A stretch of DNA of 37,211 bases from Clostridia bacterium (GTDB lineage Bacteria; Bacillota; Clostridia; Christensenellales; UBA1242). Of the stretch, positions 8,064-15,499 are shown one piece after another. The position numbers and the translations under genes are program-made. Every line of letters starts with the position of its first letter. Position 1 is the first letter of the stretch. The DNA lies in NCBI GenBank assembly GCA_017409005.1, contig JAFQTP010000002.1:441286-478496 (forward strand), in the 5' to 3' direction. The notes beneath the pieces are model-generated. The model saw nothing but the letters and a program-made list of their open reading frames with translations. It searched no databases and had not been told where the DNA came from.

Positions 8064-9536
8064 ATGGCACCAAAATTTAAACGCGCAGAAACTTTTGACG
8101 AATTTACAACCGAAAAATATGATGTTGTTGTAAATAAACTACTAGGCGACTATAACGCAAATGGTATTTACGTAATTAATAAAAAAGTTGCTGCCGAACT
8201 TTTAGAAGTTAAAAAGTCAAAAAAAGATTCGTATAATAACGAAATTTTTTGTACCGCAAAAACCACTAGTGGTAAAATTGTTGATTTTGATATTTCATTT
8301 AAAAAGAATTCAGCAAGTAAAATGGCTGTTGCTGAACTATATGTTTTAGAGGGGGTTCCTAAACAAGGGGGTAGAATGGTGAATGTTCTAAAAACCCCAA
8401 TTGCAAAATTTACTCAAGAACTAACCCCAAATTTTGTTGATTTGGCACTTGCTAAATTTAACGTTGTTGTTAATGCGTCAGACGAAGGTCAAGAACTAAA
8501 AGAAACTGACGACACTTACATTGTTAAGCGTAACACACTTCTTGGCTATCTTGATAAAATGACTGCCGATAGTTATAACATTGTTTACGAAGATTTCTTT
8601 ACTCAACGCATTAATTTGTTAAAATCAATGAATAACGCTTATTCTAAAAAAGTTTTAGCAATTTTCAATGAAGAATTTAATAAAATGTCCGATTATTTCC
8701 TAGTAGATAAAAAGAATCGTAAAGTAACCAACTACAAGGCAATGAACGAACTTTTAGATAAAGCCTTTGAAGATTTGGCAGACTTAGAAGAGTATAGAGA
8801 ACAAGAAAAAATGTTTAGAGAACGCATTTTGCCAATTCTAACAATGTTTATTCAAGGTGCAGAGCGCATTAATTCTTCTGCCATGAAATCGGTTTTAGAC
8901 TCTGTGCCTAAACGCATGAAAGAAACCTTAACAGAGCCATTAATTGATAAAAAACAAGCCGAAGAATCTCGCATGAAACCAACAGTTAAGGAAACCAGCA
9001 AGGAAACCTTAAAGAAAGAAATTGACGAGTCAATTGAAAATGTTAGAACAGGTTTAGATAAATATCGCGACAAAACCCCAACTAAAAAAGTTAAAACGAC
9101 TGAGTCTGAATCAACTATTACTGAAACTCCAACCTACAGAAGAGCGGAACCAGTAAAAGGACCTTCAAATGCTTCACCATCTGAAAGTTACACACCTCCA
9201 GTAACAAATTCAACTCTAGAATATTTTAGAAATACTGCTGGTGAGGCTCTAGGAGATTTTGAAAGAAATAGGGTTACAGGAACTAGCCCAATTAATAATG
9301 GTTTAAGTTCGGGCTTACCATTAGATGTAACAAGTTCAACTTCAGAACTTCCTTTCGAAGATTCTTCAGGTCGTCAACTGCGAAATGATAAGAATATTGA
9401 AATAGCAGTTGCCCATACTCGAGACAGGAAAATGGGTGTTGATGCTGAAAAAACAACATCAGTAAAAGCAGGACCATCTGTAACAACTGGAAAAAATAAG
9501 GTAGATACAAGTATGGAAAGTTTTAGTGGAATGTAA
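8064..9536 (+). CDS. 490-aa protein of unknown function
   Basis: I do not recognise this protein. The ATG follows a GGGGG ribosome binding site (8051-8055). Residues 1-150 look like a mixed alpha/beta globular region, 160-290 are rich in charged helices, and 290-490 are low-complexity (Thr/Ser/Lys/Glu/Pro) and probably disordered, with repeated KET, TESE and TET runs. No signal peptide, membrane segment, Cys cluster or catalytic motif is evident. It is transcribed from its own consensus promoter and converges on the unknown 269-aa gene, sharing one bidirectional terminator. The folded N-terminal part with a long disordered tail would suit a scaffold or regulatory protein, but that is only a guess. 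Confidence 0.75.
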   Translation: MAPKFKRAETFDEFTTEKYDVVVNKLLGDYNANGIYVINKKVAAELLEVKKSKKDSYNNEIFCTAKTTSGKIVDFDISFKKNSASKMAVAELYVLEGVPKQGGRMVNVLKTPIAKFTQELTPNFVDLALAKFNVVVNASDEGQELKETDDTYIVKRNTLLGYLDKMTADSYNIVYEDFFTQRINLLKSMNNAYSKKVLAIFNEEFNKMSDYFLVDKKNRKVTNYKAMNELLDKAFEDLADLEEYREQEKMFRERILPILTMFIQGAERINSSAMKSVLDSVPKRMKETLTEPLIDKKQAEESRMKPTVKETSKETLKKEIDESIENVRTGLDKYRDKTPTKKVKTTESESTITETPTYRRAEPVKGPSNASPSESYTPPVTNSTLEYFRNTAGEALGDFERNRVTGTSPINNGLSSGLPLDVTSSTSELPFEDSSGRQLRNDKNIEIAVAHTRDRKMGVDAEKTTSVKAGPSVTTGKNKVDTSMESFSGM

Positions 9537-9543
9537 TAAAAAT

Positions 9544-9575
9544 AAAAAAAGAGCAAATGATTTGCTCTTTTTTTT
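9544..9575. terminator. bidirectional terminator between convergent genes
   Basis: A 14-bp perfect stem (9544-9557 with 9561-9574), core GAGCAAA/TTTGCTC, has a 3-nt loop. It is flanked by A runs on one side and T runs on the other, so it can act on both strands. Confidence 0.92.
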
Positions 9576-9580
9576 ATTGA

Positions 9581-10390
9581 TTAGCTTTTGCTATTGCCTT
9601 TGCTATTATATTTAACTTTTGTTGCATTGATTAATTTCTTTAGCACAGGTTCAAGTTCTGCTCTTATTTGTGCAGGGGTTAACCCTTTTTTAGATTTTTC
9701 TAATTCTACAGCCTTGTCATAAAGTAATTTAGGTAATTCAAATGTTTGTGGTGTGTCAGGTATGTCAAGTGGTCCACTATTTTTTCCGCCGAACATTAAA
9801 ACATTATAATAGTTTGTTAAAAGATCTTCATTAACTTGATTAACTTGGGTAAAATCTCTAGCAGGATTATTACTAATTTCGTTAACAACATTATAAAGTT
9901 TTGCAAAAGCACCATGAATTGCAGCAACATTTACTTGTTGGGTTAAAAGACCTAACACTGCTGAAAGTTCGTTGTCGCTTTTGCAACTTCTTATTTTCTT
10001 TCTTAATGCTTCAAAATCAATATGCGCACCAGCATAAATTGCTAGTTTGCAATTTAGGTTATCTCTAACGTTAATTGTTGAAATGCTTCTAAAATATTCT
10101 CTAGTTGTTTTTGACACTGGGAATGGCAAATTATTAAATTCAATTTCAAGGCTTTGCCAATTATTACTTTTATATTGGTCATGGCTAACAATGCCTTCTT
10201 CAAATAAATCACGTCTTGAAACACCAGTTTCACCAGTAATCCAATATTTACACCATGGTGCGGTTGGATCCCAGTTGTTGCCAAATGCTGGGCTCATTCT
10301 ATAGTATTGATAATTAACCAATGCCCCAGATTGACCATTTAAACTATTTCGACCAGCCCTTATTTCTTCTTCTCCAGGATATGTACTCAT
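9581..10390 (-). CDS. 269-aa protein of unknown function
   Basis: I do not recognise this protein. The minus-strand ATG (10388-10390) follows a GAGAGG ribosome binding site, and a TTTACA/TATACT promoter lies just upstream. The N-terminal 70 residues are unusually rich in aromatic residues and Trp/Gly/Asn (FGNNWDPTAPWCKYWITGE), resembling an exposed loop-rich domain. The rest looks helical, ending in a Lys/Ser-rich tail. There are three Cys residues (47, 114 and 135), but no paired CxxC motif. No signal peptide or membrane segment is visible, so it should be cytoplasmic. It faces the 490-aa gene across a shared terminator; a functional link between them is possible but not shown. Confidence 0.72.
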   Translation of the reverse strand: MSTYPGEEEIRAGRNSLNGQSGALVNYQYYRMSPAFGNNWDPTAPWCKYWITGETGVSRRDLFEEGIVSHDQYKSNNWQSLEIEFNNLPFPVSKTTREYFRSISTINVRDNLNCKLAIYAGAHIDFEALRKKIRSCKSDNELSAVLGLLTQQVNVAAIHGAFAKLYNVVNEISNNPARDFTQVNQVNEDLLTNYYNVLMFGGKNSGPLDIPDTPQTFELPKLLYDKAVELEKSKKGLTPAQIRAELEPVLKKLINATKVKYNSKGNSKS

Positions 10391-10430
10391 AACAAAACCT
10401 CTCTTTTGTTAATTACTAATTTCACTATAT

Positions 10431-10458
10431 AGTATATCATATTTTTGGGTTTTGTAAA
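10431..10458 (-). promoter_or_regulatory. promoter of the 269-aa gene
   Basis: Read on the minus strand, TTTACA (10458-10453) and TATACT (10436-10431) are 16 bp apart with a TGA extended -10. Confidence 0.75.
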
Positions 10459-10528
10459 TACCATTAAGTTTAATTTTAAAATTATATGTTAGTTTATTAA
10501 TATGTTAATTAAGTAATATAAACAATAT

Positions 10529-10557
10529 TTGCAAATTGTGGTGTTTTATATTATAAT
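10529..10557 (+). promoter_or_regulatory. promoter of the ABC transporter operon
   Basis: TTGCAA (10529-10534) and TATAAT (10552-10557) are 17 bp apart, 60 bp before the ATP-binding gene. Confidence 0.85.
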
Positions 10558-10617
10558 ATAGTTATAATAGATGGTGCGTGGTAAATTGCACTTAAAATAT
10601 TGTTTAGGAGGAACTTT

Positions 10618-11484
10618 ATGATTCCTTGTGATGTTAGTAATTTAAAAAAATATTATGGTAAAAACGTTGGTGTAGAAGATGTTACATTTAACGTTAAAGA
10701 GGGCGAAATTGTTGGTTTTATTGGTCCAAATGGTGCTGGCAAAACCACCACAATAAGGGCAATTGTGGGATTGCTAAAACCAACTAATGGCTCAGTTGCA
10801 ATTTTAAATGAAGATGCCTTTAAAAACGGGCATAATGCAAGGCGTGAACTTGGTTATGTTAGTGGCGAGGCAAGCTATTTTCCAGAATTAACTGTTATGG
10901 AAAACTTAAAGTTTGTTGCTGATATGCGTGGTGTTAGTTACGACCGCATTGATTATTTATCAACAAAACTTGAACTTGCTTTAACACGAAAACCAGCCGA
11001 ATTAAGTTTGGGAAATAAAAAGAAATTAAGCATTATTATGGCACTTTTGTCTAGCCCTAAATTAATTATTCTAGACGAGCCAACTGTTGGGCTTGACCCA
11101 ATTGTTAAACAAAAGTTTTTCGAACTTATTGAAGAAGAGAAAAAACGCGGTGCAAGCATATTAATTTCGTCGCACACCCTACCAGATATTCAACGTTTGT
11201 GCGATAGGGTTGTAATTATTAAAGGTGGCAAAATTATTGCTATCGAAGAAATGGAACAACTAAAAACCAAACGATTAAAGGTTGTTACAATTGAAACCGA
11301 CTATTCTAAGCCGGAAATTACACTTAGTGGTGTAAGCAATGTTAAAACCGATGGTAATCAAATAAAGTTTAACTATAACGGTGAAATGAAAAAATTGGTT
11401 AAATATCTAAATTCTATTGATATTACAAACATTTCAATTGAAGATGCAGGACTAGAAGAAATGTTCTTGCATTTCTACGAATAA
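10618..11484 (+). CDS. ABC transporter ATP-binding protein, ABC-2 exporter type
   Basis: This 288-aa protein is the ATPase that powers an exporter; its partner is the membrane protein encoded next. It has Walker A GPNGAGKT (36-43), a Q-loop-side region without an obvious Gln, the signature LSLGNKKKL (129-137; LSxGx form), Walker B LIILDEP (149-155) and the switch His in SSHTL (His186). The C-terminal 70 residues are the extra domain usual in BcrA/CcmA-type ATPases. I chose the ATG at 10618 because an AGGAGG site at 10606-10611 sits six bases before it; an upstream TTG at 10600 precedes that site and is unlikely. The substrate cannot be told from sequence; drug, peptide or lipid export are all common for this family. 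Confidence 0.93.
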   Translation: MIPCDVSNLKKYYGKNVGVEDVTFNVKEGEIVGFIGPNGAGKTTTIRAIVGLLKPTNGSVAILNEDAFKNGHNARRELGYVSGEASYFPELTVMENLKFVADMRGVSYDRIDYLSTKLELALTRKPAELSLGNKKKLSIIMALLSSPKLIILDEPTVGLDPIVKQKFFELIEEEKKRGASILISSHTLPDIQRLCDRVVIIKGGKIIAIEEMEQLKTKRLKVVTIETDYSKPEITLSGVSNVKTDGNQIKFNYNGEMKKLVKYLNSIDITNISIEDAGLEEMFLHFYE

Positions 11485-11497
11485 AGGAGGAGAGTAT

Positions 11498-12328
11498 ATG
11501 AAACTAAATGAACTAAAAAAAGAACAAAAACAAAGCAAGCTTTCTCCACTTTATAAGTTAGAACGTAAAGCCAATTATAAATCTTTAATTGTCTTTTCGG
11601 TTATTATTTCATTTTTATTGTTTTTAACAATGGCGCTGTTTAACTTTGTTGAACCATTAATGGCAGAACTTGTAAAAATGTTTGAGGGACAGCCAGAAAT
11701 GCAAGAATTGTTTGCAACACAAGAGCTTAAAATTGGAACCTATTTTGTTTCAGAAGCCGGAAGTTTTTGGGCACTGCTTGCTGCAATTTATGGTAGTTTT
11801 TTAGGATATAAACTAATTAACGGCAATTTAAAAAATGGCAGTTCTGAGGTTCTTTACACACAAAATGCATCACGCACACAAATTGTTAAACATAAATTAA
11901 TCCGACTAATTATTAATGTTGCAATTTTAAATGTTGTTTGCGGTTTGGTTGGGCTAGTTGCAATGCTTATTTGGGGATATGGACAATTTAGTGTTTTAAA
12001 CTACTTAGGGTATATGTTGTTTGTATTAATTTTAACAATGCAGGTGGCTGTATTAAGTTTTTCAATTGCTCTATTGGTAAAACAAAAATACTCAAGTGTT
12101 TTAAGTGTTTTAGTTGCTTTAGGATTATTCCTTATTGCAAACCTAGGTTTAATGGGTGAAAGCTTTGAAGTGTTTAACTATTTAACTCCGTTTGCAGTTG
12201 CACTTGCAGATTTAATTGAATCTGGTTTTGGTGTGGTTAATTACATTAGCATTGCAATTTGGACAGTGATTCCGGTTGTAACATTAATTTTTGGCATTAA
12301 ATCCTATAAAAATACCGATTTAGTGTAA
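11498..12328 (+). CDS. ABC-2 type transporter permease
   Basis: This is the membrane half of the exporter. It starts 13 bp after the ATPase with an AAAGGAGGAG ribosome binding site, so the two are co-translated. The 276-aa protein has about six hydrophobic segments, around residues 31-48, 90-108, 133-155, 166-192, 197-214 and 250-268, with a large extracytoplasmic loop between the first two. This layout matches ABC-2 permeases (ABC2_membrane_3-like). The N-terminal 28 residues are strongly basic and probably cytoplasmic. No other gene of the pair (sensor kinase, regulator, immunity protein) lies adjacent, so the substrate is unknown. Confidence 0.88.
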   Translation: MKLNELKKEQKQSKLSPLYKLERKANYKSLIVFSVIISFLLFLTMALFNFVEPLMAELVKMFEGQPEMQELFATQELKIGTYFVSEAGSFWALLAAIYGSFLGYKLINGNLKNGSSEVLYTQNASRTQIVKHKLIRLIINVAILNVVCGLVGLVAMLIWGYGQFSVLNYLGYMLFVLILTMQVAVLSFSIALLVKQKYSSVLSVLVALGLFLIANLGLMGESFEVFNYLTPFAVALADLIESGFGVVNYISIAIWTVIPVVTLIFGIKSYKNTDLV

Positions 12329-12348
12329 TTAAATTTTTATAAAAGTAC

Positions 12349-12377
12349 TTGCAAAAATTATAGTTATATATTATAAT
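12349..12377 (+). promoter_or_regulatory. promoter of the rpmG-secE-nusG-rplK-rplA block
   Basis: TTGCAA (12349-12354) and TATAAT (12372-12377) are 17 bp apart. The expected start of transcription near 12384 is only about 11 nt before an intrinsic terminator hairpin. Confidence 0.78.
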
Positions 12378-12394
12378 AAATGCAGTAAATAATT

Positions 12395-12421
12395 AAATAG
12401 AGCATTCCGCTCTATTTTTTT
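12395..12421 (+). terminator. intrinsic terminator just downstream of the promoter
   Basis: A 9-bp perfect stem AAATAGAGC/GCTCTATTT (12395-12403 with 12409-12417), 5-nt loop and a T tract. It probably ends the ABC transporter transcript, but it also lies inside the leader of the rpmG transcript. Confidence 0.88.
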
Positions 12422-12427
12422 AGGCGT

Positions 12428-12460
12428 ATAGAATATATAAAACCAAAAAATATGTTCTAT
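12428..12460 (+). promoter_or_regulatory. leader hairpin upstream of rpmG
   Basis: A 10-bp inverted repeat (12428-12437 with 12451-12460, one G-T pair) closes a 13-nt A-rich loop, 18 bases before the rpmG ribosome binding site. A regulatory role is inferred only. Confidence 0.5.
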
Positions 12461-12489
12461 TTACTTAAAATTTTAAGTTGGAGGCCAAC

Positions 12490-12639
12490 ATGAGAGAAAA
12501 TATTATACTTGAGTGCACAGAATGCAAAAACCGCAACTATGCAACACAAAAGAATAAAAAGAATGACCCAGGCAGAATCGAATTCAAAAAATACTGCAAA
12601 TTCTGCAAAAAGACCACTCTTCATAAAGAAACCAAATAG
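12490..12639 (+). CDS. rpmG: 50S ribosomal protein L33, zinc-binding form
   Basis: This short gene (49 aa) is easily missed because of its size. The product starts [18 protein letters not shown] and ends [16 protein letters not shown]. Its two CxxC pairs (Cys9/Cys12 and Cys36/Cys39) form the zinc ribbon of the C+ form of L33, as opposed to the zinc-free paralogue that many Firmicutes switch to under zinc limitation. It has a TTGGAGG ribosome binding site (12478-12484) and stands just before secE, the normal place for one rpmG copy in Firmicutes. L33 lies near the E site of the large subunit. Confidence 0.96.
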   Translation: MRENIILECTECKNRNYATQKNKKNDPGRIEFKKYCKFCKKTTLHKETK

Positions 12640-12657
12640 TTTTTAAAAGGAAATATT

Positions 12658-12990
12658 ATGGCAAAAAAACATGTTGATGCAGAGGTTGAGGTGGTAACAC
12701 CAGACGAGCAAGAAGTTAAAACCGAAATTGTAGAAACAAAATCTGCAAAAAAGGAAAAAACTCAAGCTCAAGCTAAAGCAAAAAATAAGAAAAAAGAAAA
12801 GAAGGGTCCTAACAAAATTGTAACAAAAACCAAAGAAACTTGGTCTGAGTTGAAAAAAGTTAGTTGGCCAAGTTTTAAAACTGTGCTTAAAAACACAGGC
12901 GTTGTAATTACAGTTGTTGTTGTTTTCACTTTGGTGCTTTTTGGCATCGATAGTTTACTTAGTTTGTTATATAATTTAATTCCGGGGTAA
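12658..12990 (+). CDS. secE: preprotein translocase subunit SecE
   Basis: SecE is the small membrane subunit that clamps SecY in the protein-export channel. The conserved block WSELKKVSWPSF (62-73) is followed by one transmembrane helix (about 80-102). This is the single-helix SecE form usual in Gram-positives. The 110-aa length is longer than the approximately 60-75 aa common in Firmicutes because of a 50-residue charged N-terminus, with acid residues first and then a Lys/Ala-rich run. It lies between rpmG and nusG, its standard position; an AAAGGAAA ribosome binding site precedes it. Confidence 0.96.
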   Translation: MAKKHVDAEVEVVTPDEQEVKTEIVETKSAKKEKTQAQAKAKNKKKEKKGPNKIVTKTKETWSELKKVSWPSFKTVLKNTGVVITVVVVFTLVLFGIDSLLSLLYNLIPG

Positions 12991-12996
12991 TAAGTT

Positions 12997-13680
12997 ATGG
13001 AAGAAAAAGATTTAGAACAAATTGAAGAAACTCTTAAAAATGCTGAACAAGCAATTAAAGAGGAAGAAGTAATTAAAACCGAACAACAAATTACAAACGA
13101 AGAAACCACTGAGGAACCTAAAGAGTTAACCGAAGAACAAATTAGAATTGAAGAAGCAAGAAAAAATGCTAACTGGTATGTTCTTCACACATTCTCTGGT
13201 TACGAAAATGTGGCTAAAGAAAACTTGGAAATTGTTATTCAAAAATATAACTTACAAGAACGAATTTTCGACATCGTTATTCCTATGGAAGATGTTGTTG
13301 AAGATAAAAACGGAAAACGTAAAGTTGTATCAAGAAAATTAATGCCTGGTTACATTTATGTTAAAATGATTTATGGCGACGATATTTGGCATGCAGTAAC
13401 ACGTACCAGAGGTATTACTGGTTTCGTAGGTCCTAAAGGTCGTCCACTTCCTTTAACTGAGGAAGAAACAAGAAAAATGCATCTAGAAAAAGTGGTTGTT
13501 GTTAATGTTGATTTAGCAGAAAACGACAAAGTTGAAGTTCTAGATGGTCCATTAAATGGTTTCGTTGGCACAGTTGTTGGCGTTGATGCGCAAAGCAAAA
13601 AATGTCGCGTAATCGTTGAAATGTTTGGTCGTGAAACACCTGTTGATTTAGGTTTAGACCAAGTTAGAAAAATTATTTAA
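12997..13680 (+). CDS. nusG: transcription termination/antitermination factor NusG
   Basis: NusG binds RNA polymerase and modulates pausing and transcription-translation coupling. The NGN domain begins at NWYVLHTFSGYE (Trp60) and includes KLMPGYIYVKM, and the C-terminal KOW domain has VEVLDGPLNGFVGTVVGVD. The family is normally about 170-185 aa; this protein is 227 aa because of a Glu-rich extension of roughly 57 residues before the NGN domain. The start lies 6 bp after secE and only a weak GGGG site precedes it, so translational coupling with secE is likely. No ATG near residue 58 offers a shorter start, so the extension appears genuine. Confidence 0.96.
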   Translation: MEEKDLEQIEETLKNAEQAIKEEEVIKTEQQITNEETTEEPKELTEEQIRIEEARKNANWYVLHTFSGYENVAKENLEIVIQKYNLQERIFDIVIPMEDVVEDKNGKRKVVSRKLMPGYIYVKMIYGDDIWHAVTRTRGITGFVGPKGRPLPLTEEETRKMHLEKVVVVNVDLAENDKVEVLDGPLNGFVGTVVGVDAQSKKCRVIVEMFGRETPVDLGLDQVRKII

Positions 13681-13721
13681 TTTCAATTTTAATTCAAACT
13701 AACAAGTTTGTTTAAAATACA

Positions 13722-13764
13722 GTGGGAGAAACGTAAATTTTTTATGCGTTTTGTTATAAACCAC
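13722..13764 (+). promoter_or_regulatory. L1-binding mimic of the 23S rRNA L1 stalk, upstream of rplK
   Basis: GTGGGAG (13722-13728) and ATAAACCAC (13756-13764) form an outer GTGG/CCAC helix enclosing an AAACG/CGTTT helix (13729-13733 with 13747-13751). GTGGGAG and the ATACCAC-like 3' strand resemble helix 76 of the 23S rRNA L1 stalk. L1 is known to repress its own operon by binding such an mRNA copy. The element ends 26 bases before the rplK start. Confidence 0.8.
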
Positions 13765-13790
13765 AATGGCCAATATGGCAGGAGGAAAAT

Positions 13791-14225
13791 ATGGCAGCAG
13801 CAAATAAAAAAGTTAATGCAGTTGTAAAATTGCAATTACAAGCAGGTAAGGCAACCAGTGGTCCACCAGTAGGTTCTTCTTTAGGTCCTCACGGAATTAA
13901 CATTCCAGCATTCACCAAAGAATTTAACGAACGTACTGCAAGCCAAGCAGGATTTGTTATTCCGGTTGTAATCACAATTTATGCAGACCGTTCTTTCGAT
14001 TTTGTGCTTAAAACACCACCTGCAGCAGTTCTAATTAAAAAAGCTTGCGGAATTGAATCTGGTTCAGCAAACTCTAAAAAGAACAAAGTTGCACAAATTA
14101 CAAAAGCACAAGTTAAAGAAATTGCTACTTTAAAAATGCCTGACTTAAATGCAAAAGATATCGAACATGCAATGAGCATGATTGAAGGAACTTGCAGAAG
14201 CATGGGCGTAACTGTTATTGAATAA
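13791..14225 (+). CDS. rplK: 50S ribosomal protein L11
   Basis: L11 binds 23S rRNA helices 43-44 and is part of the GTPase-associated centre and of stringent-response sensing. The 144-aa protein has the usual two domains: N-terminal ([11 protein letters not shown], then the Pro-Pro loop) and C-terminal rRNA-binding ([39 protein letters not shown]). The Pro-rich hinge, ANPAPPVGPALGQ in Bacillus, reads [13 protein letters not shown] here; the Pro-Pro pair (25-26) is kept but the next Pro is Ser. This face touches thiostrepton-class antibiotics. An AGGAGG site precedes the ATG. It is followed by rplA, with an L1-type RNA site before each gene. Confidence 0.97.
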   Translation: MAAANKKVNAVVKLQLQAGKATSGPPVGSSLGPHGINIPAFTKEFNERTASQAGFVIPVVITIYADRSFDFVLKTPPAAVLIKKACGIESGSANSKKNKVAQITKAQVKEIATLKMPDLNAKDIEHAMSMIEGTCRSMGVTVIE

Positions 14226-14266
14226 GTGGGAGAGTAAAAAATTTTTAATTTATTCGGTATAACCAC
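14226..14266 (+). promoter_or_regulatory. second L1-binding mimic, upstream of rplA
   Basis: GTGGGAG starts at 14226, two bases after the rplK stop, and ATAACCAC ends at 14266, followed directly by the AAGGAGG ribosome binding site of rplA. An inner helix can form between GAGTAAA and TTTATTC. The element repeats the layout of the site upstream of rplK. Confidence 0.78.
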
Positions 14267-14278
14267 AAGGAGGAAAAT

Positions 14279-14962
14279 ATGAAAGGAAAAAGATATTTAG
14301 AAAGCGCAAAGTTAGTTAACCGCACAAATCTTTATGCTCCAGCTGAAGCTTTAGATTTATGTATTAAAACTGCAAGTGCTAAATTCGATGAAACCGTTGA
14401 ATTACACGTTAAACTTGGCGTTGATGGTCGTAATGCCGACCAACAAGTTAGAGGAACAGTTGTTCTTCCTAACGGAACAGGTAAAAGTGTTAAAGTTTTA
14501 GTTATTACTAAAGGCGACAATGCAGATTTAGCTACTAAAGCTGGCGCAGATTATGTTGGAGCAGAAGATATGATTGCTAAAATCCAACAAGGTTGGTTAG
14601 ATTTTGATGTTTGCATCACAACCCCAGACATGATGCCAGTTATTGGTAGAATTGCTAAAATTTTAGGACCTAAAGGCTTAATGCCAAACCCAAAAAGTGG
14701 TACTGTTACAACTGATGTTACTAAAGCTATTAACGATGTTAAAGCTGGTAAAGTTGAGTACAGACTTGATAAAGGAAACATTGTTCACGTTATGATTGGT
14801 AAAAAGAGTTTTGGTGTTGACAAACTATTACAAAACTTCAACGTGTTAATGGAAGCTTTAGTTAAAGCTAAACCACAAGCAGCTAAAGGACAATATATTA
14901 AATCTGTTTCTTTAAGCTCAACTATGGGACCTGGAATTAAAGTTGATTATAAAATTGTTTAA
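14279..14962 (+). CDS. rplA: 50S ribosomal protein L1
   Basis: L1 forms the mobile stalk at the ribosomal E site and helps release deacylated tRNA; it is also the repressor of rplK-rplA. The 227-aa length fits the family. Recognisable blocks are [65 protein letters not shown] and the C-terminal [13 protein letters not shown]. An AAGGAGG site precedes the ATG. The gene is closed by an intrinsic terminator, so rplJ-rplL form a separate transcript here rather than being read from the same operon. Confidence 0.98.
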   Translation: MKGKRYLESAKLVNRTNLYAPAEALDLCIKTASAKFDETVELHVKLGVDGRNADQQVRGTVVLPNGTGKSVKVLVITKGDNADLATKAGADYVGAEDMIAKIQQGWLDFDVCITTPDMMPVIGRIAKILGPKGLMPNPKSGTVTTDVTKAINDVKAGKVEYRLDKGNIVHVMIGKKSFGVDKLLQNFNVLMEALVKAKPQAAKGQYIKSVSLSSTMGPGIKVDYKIV

Positions 14963-14972
14963 TTAACAAAAT

Positions 14973-15001
14973 AAAAAAGAACGAGTTTTCGTTCTTTTTT
15001 T
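14973..15001 (+). terminator. terminator of the rpmG-rplA operon
   Basis: A 12-bp stem (14973-14984 with 14989-15000), core GAACGA/TCGTTC, loop of 4 nt, followed by T/A-rich sequence. Confidence 0.92.
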
Positions 15002-15225
15002 ATTTTTAAAGCACAAACCATAATTTTTTGTCTATAGCATGCACATGTAAAATCATACATGTGTTTAGGCTTTAAAATTAAGCGAAATTGGCACGAAACA
15101 GCATAAAACAAATAACTAATAGTTTTAAAACATATGTGTCAAAATGGCAAAATTTAATGGGTTTCAATTCGATATAATAAATAGAAAAATATTACTAAAT
15201 TACGCAAATTTTTTCAGATTAGTTC
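15002..15225. other. intergenic stretch, no gene seen
   Basis: No coding region is visible between the rplA terminator and the rplJ promoter. It holds a 7-bp inverted repeat (CACATGT and ACATGTG, about 15046-15062) and an isolated TATAAT (15173-15178) without a matching -35. Confidence 0.5.
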
Positions 15226-15254
15226 TTGACAATAGGTGTTAAATAATATATACT
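15226..15254 (+). promoter_or_regulatory. sigma-A promoter of rplJ-rplL
   Basis: TTGACA (15226-15231) and TATACT (15249-15254) are 17 bp apart; the -35 is a perfect consensus match. It lies about 245 bp upstream of rplJ, giving a long regulated leader. Confidence 0.92.
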
Positions 15255-15264
15255 AACATCGGTT

Positions 15265-15325
15265 TTAAAAAAGTCTTGCCAAAGACAGCAAGTATAAAAG
15301 TAAATCTTGCCGAGGTAAACAAAAA
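15265..15325 (+). promoter_or_regulatory. L10 leader (ribosomal protein L10 binding site)
   Basis: The region contains the landmarks of the Firmicutes L10 leader: AAAGACAGCAAGT (15281-15293) and CTTGCCGAGGT (15306-15316). GTCT (15273-15276) pairs with AGAC (15283-15286) and GCAAG (15288-15292) with CTTGC (15306-15310). The L10(L12)4 complex is known to bind this kink-turn RNA and promote termination at the downstream attenuator, so that L10 and L12 limit their own synthesis. Confidence 0.88.
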
Positions 15326-15350
15326 AGTTTTATATAATTTTAATTATTCA

Positions 15351-15389
15351 AACTCTTTCGTTTACTTAGTGGTGGCGAAAGAGTTTTTT
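15351..15389 (+). terminator. rplJ attenuator
   Basis: A 10-bp perfect stem, AACTCTTTCG/CGAAAGAGTT (15351-15360 with 15376-15385), has a 15-nt loop and a T tract, 110 bp before rplJ. It lies after the L10 leader, as expected for its regulated terminator. An upstream AGTTT (15326-15330) could pair with the 5' arm. Confidence 0.88.
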
Positions 15390-15499
15390 AAATCCTCACA
15401 CATTACTTTGTAACTTTTAGTTACAATAACGTGGTTTATCCACATCAAAGTTTTGCTTGTCAAAACAAAAATGCGAAAAGTTTAATAAGGAGGATTTTA

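Noticed and set aside
10600..10617. TTG start of the ABC ATPase at 10600
   Set aside because: It lies before the AGGAGG site; the ATG at 10618 has ideal spacing.
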